A DNA stretch of 8,980 nucleotides from Nitrospinota bacterium (GTDB lineage Bacteria; Tectomicrobia; Entotheonellia; J063): assembly GCA_003696125.1 (NCBI GenBank), contig RFHZ01000473.1:1-8980 (forward strand), written 5' to 3'. The first letter of the stretch is position 1. Each line of letters begins with the position of its first letter. The position numbers were made by a program, and so were the translations under genes. A model generated the notes under the pieces. It worked only from the letters and a program-made list of their open reading frames with translations, was not told the origin of the DNA and did no database searches. Below, piece by piece: positions 1 through 5,985 of this stretch.

Positions 1-21
1 GGCCAGGGAAGGACCGATCTT
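1..21 (-). other. In-frame continuation of the cytochrome c frame beyond the TAG
   Basis: Reading on from the TAG at 22-24 in the same frame gives KIGPSLA up to the window edge. A Lys-Ile-Gly-Pro-x-Leu stretch is what normally follows a CxxCH motif in class I cytochrome c domains. The fourth heme motif of the upstream gene lies only seven codons before the TAG. This suggests that the original gene extends left of the window. Seven codons are little evidence, but the match to the expected motif and spacing is good. Confidence 0.55.
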
Positions 22-606
22 CTACGGGGGGTATCCCCTTATCTCATGACAACCCGGGCACCCGAGCCAGCGGACGAGGCGTCGCCCTTCACTCAGCACC
101 GGTGCTGCCCGGAAGTCTGGCCCGGAATGGCAGAGGCCACAGGAAGCCTCCAGGTACTGCTTAGGGAGTAGCGGCTCGTTCCAGTGTTTTGTCTGGCCGT
201 GTGCCGCCGCCGTGGTGATCGCCAATCCCTGTCCCCGGTGACAGATGGTGCAGCCGTACTTCTGCGGGGGATGAAACCGGAGCAGGGGTGGGGGATGGGT
301 GGTAAAGGGTTGGGGAGCCCCCTGCCAGCGCGGGTCATCGATCCCCAGATGGCAGGTGGTACAGCGATCGGTACGGCGCAGCGGTTCGATATAGAGTTGC
401 CGGATGGCGATTTTCTCTTGAGAGAAGGGGTATTGCGCCTGGACGGATCGCTCTTTCCCGGGGGAATCTGTCGCCTGCTGGAGACGCAGGGCAGAGAACG
501 CTCTCTGGATCTGTTTCCACTCCTGGTGGGTTTCCTGCCAGAAGAGGAGGAAGGTGCCGAGCATTACCAGGAAGCCAAAAATGGCGAAGAGGAGATGTTT
601 GCGCAT
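22..606 (-). CDS. Membrane-anchored tetraheme cytochrome c of the Rieske/b complex, apparently cut by an in-frame TAG
   Basis: The 194-residue reading frame starts with an uncleaved-looking N-terminal membrane anchor (about residues 5-23). Four CxxCH heme-binding motifs follow at residues 82-86, 119-123, 156-160 and 183-187. This resembles the multiheme c subunits that accompany Rieske/cytochrome b complexes in several anaerobic phyla; it would accept electrons from the Rieske centre on the outer face of the membrane. The ATG lies 3 bases after the stop of the subunit IV-like gene, so the two are surely cotranscribed. The frame stops at TAG (22-24) only seven residues after the last heme motif, too early for a complete cytochrome c domain, and the same frame continues with KIGPSLA. 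It is therefore either a truncated gene, a sequence error, or a read-through codon. Heme count and operon context are clear; the true C-terminus is not. Confidence 0.85.
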   Translation of the reverse strand: MRKHLLFAIFGFLVMLGTFLLFWQETHQEWKQIQRAFSALRLQQATDSPGKERSVQAQYPFSQEKIAIRQLYIEPLRRTDRCTTCHLGIDDPRWQGAPQPFTTHPPPLLRFHPPQKYGCTICHRGQGLAITTAAAHGQTKHWNEPLLPKQYLEASCGLCHSGPDFRAAPVLSEGRRLVRWLGCPGCHEIRGYPP

Positions 607-609
607 GCC

Positions 610-1422
610 TCAGATATTGATCCAGGGGGTTTGCACGATATATTTAAGCCCGAACAGCACGTGGAGGCCGATCTTGAGGAGCACCCCACCGAGCAGCAGG
701 AACAGGGAGACGATGACCAGATAGCGCATAAGGCCCAGGCGCCGGTACCCGTCCGGCCAGAGAAGGCGGGGGAGGAGGTAGCCGAGGGCCAGGTACCCCA
801 GGAGCAGGGGGAGTCCCACCGCAGGGGGGAGACTCCAGGCCGGATCGGTAAAGGGTTTTTCCACATCCCAGGACTCTCCAGGCCAGTATATCTGCCAGTT
901 GGGACCCCGCAGGAACGCCCCTACCAGGATCAGGCCGAACCAGAGGAGGAGGCCGACGGTGAAGGCGGTGGTGGCCAGGGGGCGTTGACGGAAGCTGTAC
1001 TCTCCTGCTCCGGCCCGGTTGACATCGACGTAGGGGAGCAGGAGCAGTCCCAGCAGGAAGAGGAGCGGGATCATGACCCCGCCCAGCCAGGGGTCGAAAT
1101 AGGTCAGGAGTTCCTGCAGCCCGACAAAGTACCAGGGAGCCTTGGCCGGATTCGGTGTCCAGGAAGGGTCGGCCTGCTCTTCCAGGGGGGCATCGATCCA
1201 GAGGGCTAAAAAGAGGAGGAGGGCGATGACCCCCAGGGCAGCGATCAGCTCGATATAGACGAGATGCGGGTAGGTGGGGATCTCTTCCTCATCAGGATCC
1301 CTGTTTCCCGGAGACAGGACCGCTTCCAGATCCCGCTCCTCCTGCCCATCTCGCTCCGGGGGGAGGGGGAAGGGTGCTTTTTTTCTGGTTTTGCTTTTAG
1401 AGCGGCCTTTTGATCGTGCCAT
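610..1422 (-). CDS. Cytochrome b C-terminal (subunit IV-like) protein of the quinol-cytochrome c reductase
   Basis: This 270-residue protein carries the C-terminal half of cytochrome b, which helps form the Qo quinol-oxidation site. A charged N-terminus (residues 1-50) precedes a membrane helix at about 55-76. The Qo motif region reads [12 protein letters not shown] (residues 94-105), so the Glu of the classical PEWY is replaced. Further hydrophobic segments lie near 113-132, 150-171, 198-220 and 231-258, giving about five, more than the three helices of plastid subunit IV. I chose the ATG at 1420-1422 (MARSKGR) because AGGAAAG sits just before it; a longer frame up to 1488 exists but would lie deep in the upstream gene. 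The gene overlaps the end of the cytochrome b6 gene by 26 bases, which suggests translational coupling. The family is sure; the exact start is probable. Confidence 0.88.
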   Translation of the reverse strand: MARSKGRSKSKTRKKAPFPLPPERDGQEERDLEAVLSPGNRDPDEEEIPTYPHLVYIELIAALGVIALLLFLALWIDAPLEEQADPSWTPNPAKAPWYFVGLQELLTYFDPWLGGVMIPLLFLLGLLLLPYVDVNRAGAGEYSFRQRPLATTAFTVGLLLWFGLILVGAFLRGPNWQIYWPGESWDVEKPFTDPAWSLPPAVGLPLLLGYLALGYLLPRLLWPDGYRRLGLMRYLVIVSLFLLLGGVLLKIGLHVLFGLKYIVQTPWINI

Positions 1423-2170
1423 CTTTCCTGATCCGCCAGAAATGAATCGCGATAAGGACGAGCATGAGGAAGGGGAGGACAAAGACATGCAAGACGTAGA
1501 AGCGGAGTAAGGCGCTGGCTCCTACGGTTCTGCCCCCCAGCAGATAGAAGCTCAGATCGCTCTGCGTATCCACCAGCCGAAAGGGACCGTCTGCCCCGAT
1601 GAAGGGGGCGGCTCGCGCCATGCTGGTCCCCACCGTTACCGCCCAGTAGGCCAGTTGATCCCAGGGGAGGAGGTACCCGGTAAAGCTCAGGAAGAGGGTC
1701 AGGACCAGCAGGCATACCCCCACCACCCAGTTGAATTCCCGCGGGGGTTTATAGGACCCGGTGTAGAAGACACGGGCCATGTGACCGATCACGGTAAGGA
1801 CCATGCCGTGGGCTGCCCAGCGGTGGAGGTTGCGCAGGAAACGGCCAAAGGCCACGCTAAACTCCAGGTCTTTCATGTCCTGATAGGCATGCTCCACGGT
1901 CGGACGGTAGTAGAACATGAGCAGGGCCCCGCTCACGATCAGGATACAGAAGAGGAGGAAGGAGGTACCACCCAGACACCAGGTGTACCAGACCCTGATC
2001 CGTTTCCGTTTGATATGGGGGGGATGGAGATGCAAGAAGAAATTGGTACGCGCCAGCCGCTTCCGCTCCCGGTCGGTACGCGGATAGGGATGGCGGAAGA
2101 GGGACCGCCACACCTGGATGGCTGGTTTCTGTACGGTCACTTTATCGAGGGGAGGGGCTTCCTTTTTCAC
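1397..2170 (-). CDS. petB: Cytochrome b6-type subunit (N-terminal cytochrome b) of a Rieske/cytochrome b complex
   Basis: The 257-residue protein is the diheme core of a bc/b6f-type quinol oxidase. Four axial His ligands are visible: H116 and H130 (13 residues between) and H228 and H243 (14 between, the b6-type spacing). The segment WCLGG at residues 64-68 matches the site where Cys35 of cytochrome b6 binds the extra heme ci/cn, so that heme is likely here too; FYYRPTV (87-92) and LPWDQ (168-172) are further b6 signatures. It ends after the fourth helix, so cytochrome b is split, as in b6f and Firmicutes-type complexes. I chose GTG at 2168-2170 because AAGGAG ends 8 bases upstream; a GTG at 2179 would overlap that ribosome binding site. 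It follows the Rieske gene by 39 bases and overlaps the next gene. Confidence 0.93.
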   Translation of the reverse strand: MKKEAPPLDKVTVQKPAIQVWRSLFRHPYPRTDRERKRLARTNFFLHLHPPHIKRKRIRVWYTWCLGGTSFLLFCILIVSGALLMFYYRPTVEHAYQDMKDLEFSVAFGRFLRNLHRWAAHGMVLTVIGHMARVFYTGSYKPPREFNWVVGVCLLVLTLFLSFTGYLLPWDQLAYWAVTVGTSMARAAPFIGADGPFRLVDTQSDLSFYLLGGRTVGASALLRFYVLHVFVLPFLMLVLIAIHFWRIRKDGTIKRPL

Positions 2171-2209
2171 CGCTACCACTCCTTTCGCTCTTCTCCTCGC
2201 GCAGGGGGA

Positions 2210-2794
2210 TCAGGTCGAGATGACGTACCCTGGTGCGCTGCGTTTGGGTTCACGGTTGGCCTGCGAGGCAAGCCGGATTCCCAGACGACCGGTCCCCACG
2301 ATCAGCTCCCCTTCCGGGGTCAGGCGGATCGGGGTCCGGTACAGGGGTTCAGGAGCCGGTCCGGCCACCACATCCCCTTCCAGGGTGAAGACACTCCCGT
2401 GGCAGGGGCATTTAAAGACCTTTTCGGCAGGAGACCAGTTGGGGGTACAGCCGAGATGGGTGCAGGTGGCAACCAGGCTATAGAGCCCGGCATCGGTATG
2501 CACAATCCAGACCCGCTCCCCCTCTTTCCAGCGCTCACTCACCGTCCCCGGTGGGTATTGCTCAAGCCGTCCGGCACGAAAGAAGGCCGGGGGTTCGTAG
2601 AGGACGGCCGGGGAGAGGAACCGGCCGGAGACATAGAGCGTTCCCCCCAGGAGACCGGCCACCCCTCCCCAGCCGAGTGCCGCACAGAAGGTGCGGCGAT
2701 CGAGTTTTCCACAAGAGGGATGTTTCTCCTTTCCTTCCGCTGCAGGACAAACGGTAGCAGGGGGAGGGGAGGGCTTGGTTCGTTGCTCAGGCAT
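2210..2794 (-). CDS. Rieske iron-sulfur protein (ubiquinol/menaquinol-cytochrome c reductase type)
   Basis: This 194-residue protein carries the high-potential 2Fe-2S cluster that takes an electron from quinol at the Qo site. The two cluster motifs are CTHLGC (residues 111-116) and CPCHGS (129-134). Ligands would be C111, H113, C129 and H132, with C116 and C131 forming the stabilising disulfide. A twin-arginine-like N-terminus, DRRTF (residues 32-36), precedes one hydrophobic anchor (about 38-60), as expected for Tat-exported Rieske proteins. The start ATG at 2792-2794 has AAGGAG 7 bases upstream; an open frame runs further to 3157, but that part crosses a palindromic repeat and looks noncoding. 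It is the first gene of the minus-strand operon, and symbols qcrA, petA or petC are all used for such genes. Confidence 0.93.
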   Translation of the reverse strand: MPEQRTKPSPPPATVCPAAEGKEKHPSCGKLDRRTFCAALGWGGVAGLLGGTLYVSGRFLSPAVLYEPPAFFRAGRLEQYPPGTVSERWKEGERVWIVHTDAGLYSLVATCTHLGCTPNWSPAEKVFKCPCHGSVFTLEGDVVAGPAPEPLYRTPIRLTPEGELIVGTGRLGIRLASQANREPKRSAPGYVIST

Positions 2795-2871
2795 GGCCTT
2801 TCTCCTTTTATCATATCCGAAGCACTGGATTACTCCGGCCTTTTTCTCCTTTCCGTTATCAGGCTCTCTTA

Positions 2872-2899
2872 GTAGAGGCGCAGCGCGCTGCGCCCCTAC
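2872..2899. repeat. REP-like palindrome, copy 1
   Basis: A 28-base near-perfect palindrome with arms of 14 bases and a single G-T type mismatch; the core is GGCGCAGCG/CGCTGCGCC and the right end CCCCTAC. It shares its core with copies at 4324-4352 and 4727-4752. It lies in the noncoding DNA upstream of the Rieske gene. The match to a copy inside the nearby RAYT transposase gene suggests a REP/RAYT family. Confidence 0.8.
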
Positions 2900-2930
2900 G
2901 CGCTTGGGTACCATAAACCAGACCCTAAGG

Positions 2931-2948
2931 CTACCAGGCGTCTGGTAG
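2931..2948. repeat. Short perfect inverted repeat next to REP copy 1
   Basis: CTACCAG and CTGGTAG form a 7-bp perfect stem around GCGT. A second, imperfect stem (GTGCGCCGTGCCC against GGACACGGAACAC) follows at about 2954-2983. They may belong to the repeat cluster or to regulation of the divergent genes; no terminator T-run follows on either strand close by. Confidence 0.4.
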
Positions 2949-3172
2949 GACCTGTGCGCCGTGCCCCTGCTGGACACGGAACACCTGGTTACCATAACCG
3001 GAGCAAAAAGCATACCACATTGGGCGCGCTGAGGGAAGCGAAACGGCCCATAAAGCCTTCCTCCTGCTTTTCTCCTTTTGTCCTCACCCGGTGGAGGGGG
3101 GAGCGTCTTCCGTTTCTGTTGCAAAATGGGACAATGGGAGAGAGGGGAACGGGACAAAAAGTCTCAACCATT

Positions 3173-3206
3173 CTCCTCTCTTCGGGATGCTGAGAGAAGA
3201 GAGGAG
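3173..3206. repeat. 11-bp perfect hairpin in the divergent intergenic region
   Basis: CTCCTCTCTTC (3173-3183) is the exact reverse complement of GAAGAGAGGAG (3196-3206), with a 12-base loop. One arm is pure pyrimidine, the other pure purine. Transcribed rightward it would lie in or before the leader of the CYCXC gene; leftward, a T-run follows only after about a dozen bases, so it is not a clean terminator. Its function is unknown. Confidence 0.45.
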
Positions 3207-3394
3207 GGGGAAAAAAGGTGGTGGACAGGCTTGACGTTTCGTGTGCCGGCAGGTAAGCTTTGCTGGTACCGGTATTGCAAGAGCGAAAGGGCAAGGTTTG
3301 TACAGGTCCCTGAATACTTATGAACGCTCCCTGTTCCGGGCTGCTCCTCCTGGCGTTCTCGAGGAGAGCCGGGGAGCGGGAGTGATACTGAATC

Positions 3395-3418
3395 ATATCC
3401 TCAGAGGAGGGATATATG
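3395..3418 (+). promoter_or_regulatory. Strong ribosome binding site in a small hairpin loop, CYCXC gene
   Basis: AGGAGG at 3405-3410 lies 5 bases before the ATG at 3416 and fixes that start. ATATCC (3395-3400) can pair with GGATAT (3410-3415), leaving most of the Shine-Dalgarno in the loop. The stem is AT-rich and weak, so it may be of no consequence. Confidence 0.5.
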
Positions 3419-3943
3419 GGACGCAAAGGGAAACGTCGTCAAGGTCAGTCATCATCTTCACGTTCCCCGGCTGCGAAACGGGGGACGGTGCAGCAACCGC
3501 AGGACAAGGAAAGGCGTCAGATGCTCTTCTGGTCTGGTGCCGGGGCACTATTAGCCCTGGTAGGAGCCGGGGGCTACTTCTTTTCCAGCAGGTGGGGAAA
3601 AGGGGGGAGGGTCTTGAGTGCGGCGACCAAAGGGGCTCCGGTTGATTATGCCAGCTACCAGTTACGGGAACGGGGAAAGCTCCTCCCCCCTTCCCTTTTC
3701 CGGGGCAAGGTGGCGCGAGCCTATCAGGTGGCGCATGAGATTCCCAAGGTGCTGGACCAGCTCTACTGTTATTGTCGTTGCCGGGAGAATTTTGGTCATA
3801 AGAACCTGCTCAGTTGTTACACCAATACCCATGCCTCCACGTGAGGCATCTGTGTTGAGGAGGCGCTGTTAGCGTCTCGCATGCACCAGAAGGGGTACAC
3901 GGCGCAGGAGATCCAGCGGGAGATCGACCGGCAATTCGGCTGA
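3416..3943 (+). CDS. CYCXC (PCYCGC-type) family selenoprotein, Sec at residue 143 encoded by TGA 3842-3844
   Basis: Read through the TGA at 3842-3844, this is a 175-residue protein. It has a basic N-terminus (residues 1-35), one membrane helix (about 36-56), and an outer domain with CYCRC (C118, C120, C122), FGHKNLLSC (H128, C134) and HAST-U-GIC (U143, C146). It ends in GYTAQEIQREIDRQFG. From memory, the PCYCGC/CYCXC family carries HAxxCxIC at this point, and a (seleno)protein form is recognised. TGA therefore stands in for the first Cys of a CxxC, a typical Sec/Cys exchange. The 33 codons after it keep the frame and family features. A SECIS-like hairpin follows. The role is unknown; a redox or metal-binding job at the membrane near the respiratory complexes is inference. 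Without Sec insertion the product would be 142 residues and lack the C-terminal helix. Promoter context is unclear; the gene stands alone between divergent and downstream units. Confidence 0.85.
3845..3889 (+). promoter_or_regulatory. Bacterial SECIS-like element
   Basis: Just after the TGA, GAGGCGCT (3860-3867) pairs with AGCGTCTC (3871-3878) in 8 bp including one G-U pair, closing a GTT triloop whose first base is G (3868), 24 bases past the TGA. A lower stem CTGTGT (3850-3855) with GCAC(C)AG (3883-3889) can form below an internal loop. Bacterial SECIS elements are known to need a hairpin soon after UGA with a G at the start of a small apical loop; this fits. The folding was done by eye. 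Confidence 0.7.
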
Positions 3944-3958
3944 GAAAAGGTCGCTATA

Positions 3959-3997
3959 GGGGGACTCGCTGCCGGAGCAGCCTGAAAAGAGTCCCCC
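3959..3997. repeat. Hairpin downstream of the CYCXC selenoprotein gene
   Basis: GGGGGACTC (3959-3967) and GAGTCCCCC (3989-3997) form a perfect 9-bp stem. Inside, GCTGC (3968-3972) and GCAGC (3977-3981) form a second 5-bp stem around CGGA, with a 7-base bulge CTGAAAA. It lies 15 bases past the stop codon, so it could end transcription or stabilise the message. It lacks a T-run, so a standard intrinsic terminator is not shown. It could also be an end structure of the RAYT element. Confidence 0.5.
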
Positions 3998-4035
3998 TGA
4001 AAGGTATTCCCGACTGCCACGTCATAGATGATGTC

Positions 4036-4665
4036 ATGACCTCTTACTGCTATTTCTCCAGTACCCGGCATCGCCGGTCGATTCGGCTGTCCGGGTATGA
4101 TTACACCCAACCAGGAGCGTATTTTGTCACGATTTGCACCCAGAAACACCGTCATTTGTTTGGTGAGGTGGTGGATGGGAAGGTGCGGTTGAGCACGTCC
4201 GGCAGCATCGTACACGAAGAATGGTTCCGCACTGCCCGGTTGCGGCCGTCTGTGGTGTTGTATGCCGATGAATTTGTCGTTATGCCCAACCACATCCATG
4301 GCATCATATGGATTAGGGATCAGGTAGGGGCGCAGCGGCGCTGCGCCCCTACACCTCACCTGGTCCCTGGTTCGTTAGGGGTAATCGTCCGGGCGTTCAA
4401 ATCTGCTGTTACGCGACGCATCAACGTCCTACGCTATACCCGTGGTGTGTCCGTGTGGCAACGGAACTATTGGGAACATGTCATCCGTACCGAGCGTACC
4501 CTGGAGGTCGTGCGCCGTTACATCGTCGAAAATCCGCTGCGTTGGCATCTGGACCGATACAACGAAAACGCTACCGGCTCCGATCCCTTGGCCCGTGACC
4601 TCTGGCGTGTTATGCAAGAGGATGTGCATTGTGAAGGTAATCTGGCCAGCCCTTCACAAGAGTAA
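4036..4665 (+). CDS. REP-associated tyrosine transposase (RAYT, Y1/IS200-like HUH family)
   Basis: This 209-residue protein is a single-strand DNA transposase relative of IS200/IS605 TnpA. It opens with the RAYT-typical RHRRSIRLSGYDYTQPGAYFVTICT (residues 11-35). The HUH-type metal site is HIH (H86, H88) in VVMPNHIHGII, and SVWQRNYWEHVIR (139-151) precedes the likely catalytic Tyr162 in RYIVENPLRW. RAYTs are known to act on REP palindromes and are usually single copy and domesticated. Residues 97-106 are encoded by a REP-like palindrome lying in frame inside the gene, between the HUH and Tyr motifs, where the family is variable in length. The ATG at 4036 matches the usual family N-terminus, but no good ribosome binding site is visible. 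All key residues are present, so the enzyme may be active. Confidence 0.9.
   Translation: MTSYCYFSSTRHRRSIRLSGYDYTQPGAYFVTICTQKHRHLFGEVVDGKVRLSTSGSIVHEEWFRTARLRPSVVLYADEFVVMPNHIHGIIWIRDQVGAQRRCAPTPHLVPGSLGVIVRAFKSAVTRRINVLRYTRGVSVWQRNYWEHVIRTERTLEVVRRYIVENPLRWHLDRYNENATGSDPLARDLWRVMQEDVHCEGNLASPSQE
4324..4352. repeat. REP-like palindrome, copy 2, inside the RAYT gene
   Basis: GTAGGGGCGCAGC and GCTGCGCCCCTAC form perfect 13-base arms around GGC. It is the most perfect of the three copies. It is read in frame as VGAQRRCAPT of the transposase without breaking the gene. Confidence 0.85.
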
Positions 4666-4726
4666 ACAGATAGGGAGATGGTACCCTGATCCACCCCTTA
4701 CTGGACAACGGTGTAGGGTATATGGT

Positions 4727-4752
4727 TAAGGGCGCAGCGCACTGCGTCCCTA
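4727..4752. repeat. REP-like palindrome, copy 3 (degenerate)
   Basis: TAAGGGCGCAG pairs with CTGCGTCCCTA around CGCA, with one mismatch and one wobble. It shares the GGCGCAGCG core and CCCTAC end with the other copies and lies 61 bases after the RAYT stop, ahead of the octaheme cytochrome promoter. A perfect 10-base palindrome GGACATGTCC follows at 4754-4763. Confidence 0.7.
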
Positions 4753-4798
4753 CGGACATGTCCATGTTGCCATGCAGGCCACGAATCTGAATCTTCTC

Positions 4799-4827
4799 TT
4801 GACACCTTCTCCTATCCGTCCTAGAAT
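4799..4827 (+). promoter_or_regulatory. Sigma-70-type promoter for the octaheme cytochrome gene
   Basis: TTGACA (4799-4804) and TAGAAT (4822-4827) are separated by exactly 17 bases: a perfect -35 and a 5-of-6 -10 box. Transcription would start near 4834, giving a leader of about 50 bases before the ATG at 4887. AGGAGG at 4877-4882 is the ribosome binding site. The palindrome at 4754-4763 lies upstream and could be an operator. Confidence 0.75.
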
Positions 4828-4886
4828 AGTTATGGGAAGTAGCGCTGTACAGGGGACTTCTTCAGAGACGGAGAGGAGGAGGTACT

Positions 4887-5924
4887 ATGCAGCGGAAGTG
4901 GTATGTGTTTCTGGTGGTCGCCGTTTTTGTGCTCGCCGTTGCTCCTGTCGTCCTCGCTGCGGAGTACGTAGGATCAGCGGCATGTAAGAAATGTCATGAA
5001 GCGATCTACAACGATTTTATCGCTTCCGGACACCCCTTCAAGCTTCAGAAAGCTTCTGAAGCCCGCTATCGCCCCCTTCCCCTTCCCAAGACCTGGAACT
5101 GGGAAGACATCTCCTATGTCATCGGTGGGGTGAACTGGAAAGCCCGTTTTGTAGACAAAAACGGGTACATCATCACCGCCACCAAACGCGGCAAACCGAT
5201 CCCGACCCAGTTCAATCTGGCCACCGGCGAGTGGGTGAACTACCACCCCGGGGAGAAGAAGCCGTATAAGTGTGGTCCCTGCCACATGACCGGGTACAGT
5301 CCGGAGGGACACCAGGATGGCCTGGAAGGGATCGTGGGGACCTGGGCCTTCCCCGGTATCCAGTGTGAGGAGTGCCACGGGCCGGCTTCTGCCCATGTCC
5401 GCTCCCCGCGCAAGGCCAAACCCAAGGTCGATCGCAGCGCTGCCGCCTGTGGGAAGTGTCATGTGCGTGGTGACAAGAACAAGATCCCTGCCAGCAAGGG
5501 GTTCATCCGTCACCACGAGCAGTACCAGGAACTCCTGGCCTCACCGCATGGGAATAACCTGGAGTGTGTGGATTGTCACGATCCCCACAAGAAGGCGGTA
5601 GCCAGCATTGTGCAGAGCTGTAGCGATTGCCATGCCGATGCAGCCAAGGCGGTGGCCAATAACATCCATGGCCAGTCGCGTATCGATTGCATCGAGTGCC
5701 ACATGGCCAGAGCGACCAAATCGGCGGTGAAATTCGACCAGAATGTGGGAGATATCCGCACCCACCTCTTCCGGATCAATACCGATCCGAATTATACCAT
5801 GTTTACCGAAGATGGAAAACTGGCTAAAAACGCCCTGTCCTTGCGCTTTGCCTGTCTCGGGTGTCACAAGAGTCGCGATGCTGCCTGGGCAGCAGCGTAC
5901 GCCAACCAGATTCATCCCAAGTAA
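4887..5924 (+). CDS. Exported octaheme c-type cytochrome (cytochrome c554-like N-terminus)
   Basis: This 345-residue protein has a cleavable-looking signal peptide (cut probably after residue 25, VLAA-EYVG). Eight CxxCH motifs lie at residues 33, 129, 160, 188, 227, 245, 268 and 323 (first Cys). The start of the mature protein, EYVGSAACKKCHEAIYNDFIASGHP (26-50), is typical of cytochrome c554-type multiheme proteins, and ECVDCHDPH and CIECHMA resemble the heme-packing motifs of multiheme nitrate/DMSO/metal-reduction cytochromes. Many extra His residues could serve as second axial ligands. It should work outside the cytoplasmic membrane as an electron carrier or reductase partner; substrate is unknown. 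No catalytic Lys-type heme motif (CxxCK) is seen, so it is not an ordinary NrfA nitrite reductase. It has its own good promoter and leads the plus-strand cytochrome cluster, 188 bases ahead of the dodecaheme gene. Confidence 0.9.
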   Translation: MQRKWYVFLVVAVFVLAVAPVVLAAEYVGSAACKKCHEAIYNDFIASGHPFKLQKASEARYRPLPLPKTWNWEDISYVIGGVNWKARFVDKNGYIITATKRGKPIPTQFNLATGEWVNYHPGEKKPYKCGPCHMTGYSPEGHQDGLEGIVGTWAFPGIQCEECHGPASAHVRSPRKAKPKVDRSAAACGKCHVRGDKNKIPASKGFIRHHEQYQELLASPHGNNLECVDCHDPHKKAVASIVQSCSDCHADAAKAVANNIHGQSRIDCIECHMARATKSAVKFDQNVGDIRTHLFRINTDPNYTMFTEDGKLAKNALSLRFACLGCHKSRDAAWAAAYANQIHPK

Positions 5925-5985
5925 TTCTGGGAGCTTTCCGGTCTCTGAGAGATGTTGATTTCTCCTGCAGCGCTATTCCGTAACC

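Larger units (their letters stand above)
2795..3415. other. Divergent intergenic region with palindromes
   Basis: About 620 bases lie between the divergent Rieske and CYCXC genes. I see no convincing gene. The region holds a REP-like palindrome (2872-2899), small hairpins (2931-2948, 3173-3206), and near-repeats of accataa(a)cc at about 2909 and 2990. Promoters for both flanking genes must lie here. On the plus strand TTGACG (3231-3236) with TAAGCT 17 bases on is a weak sigma-70 candidate. On the minus strand TATGAT (2815-2810) lies too close to the Rieske ATG to serve easily. Confidence 0.6.

Noticed and set aside
22-24. TAG as a pyrrolysine codon
   Set aside because: Nothing in the window supports a Pyl system, and TAG seems to end the TPR gene normally at 8387-8389; a mutation or sequence error is simpler.
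184-1209. Long plus-strand open frame (341 codons) across the cytochrome c and subunit IV genes
   Set aside because: It is antisense to two recognisable respiratory genes and its product is Glu/Gly/Pro-rich with no family features.
1655-2872. 405-codon plus-strand open frame
   Set aside because: It is antisense to the cytochrome b6 and Rieske genes; the minus-strand products carry all the heme and cluster motifs.
2795-3157. N-terminal extension of the Rieske frame upstream of 2794
   Set aside because: It would translate through the REP palindrome (as GAQRAAPL) and lacks family features, while ATG 2794 has a good ribosome binding site and a Tat-like signal after it.
3231-3259. TTGACG-17-TAAGCT as a firm promoter for the CYCXC gene
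   Set aside because: The -10 box matches only three of six bases, so it is noted only as a weak candidate.
2989-3426. 145-codon minus-strand frame in the intergenic region
   Set aside because: No recognisable motif, it spans the hairpins, and it runs into the ribosome binding site of the opposite gene.
3842-3844. TGA as an ordinary stop of a 142-residue protein
   Set aside because: The following 33 codons keep the frame and the family's C-terminal features, and the TGA falls on a Cys position with a SECIS-like hairpin after it.
3817-4359. 180-codon minus-strand frame antisense to the RAYT gene
   Set aside because: The plus strand encodes a clear transposase; this is its shadow.
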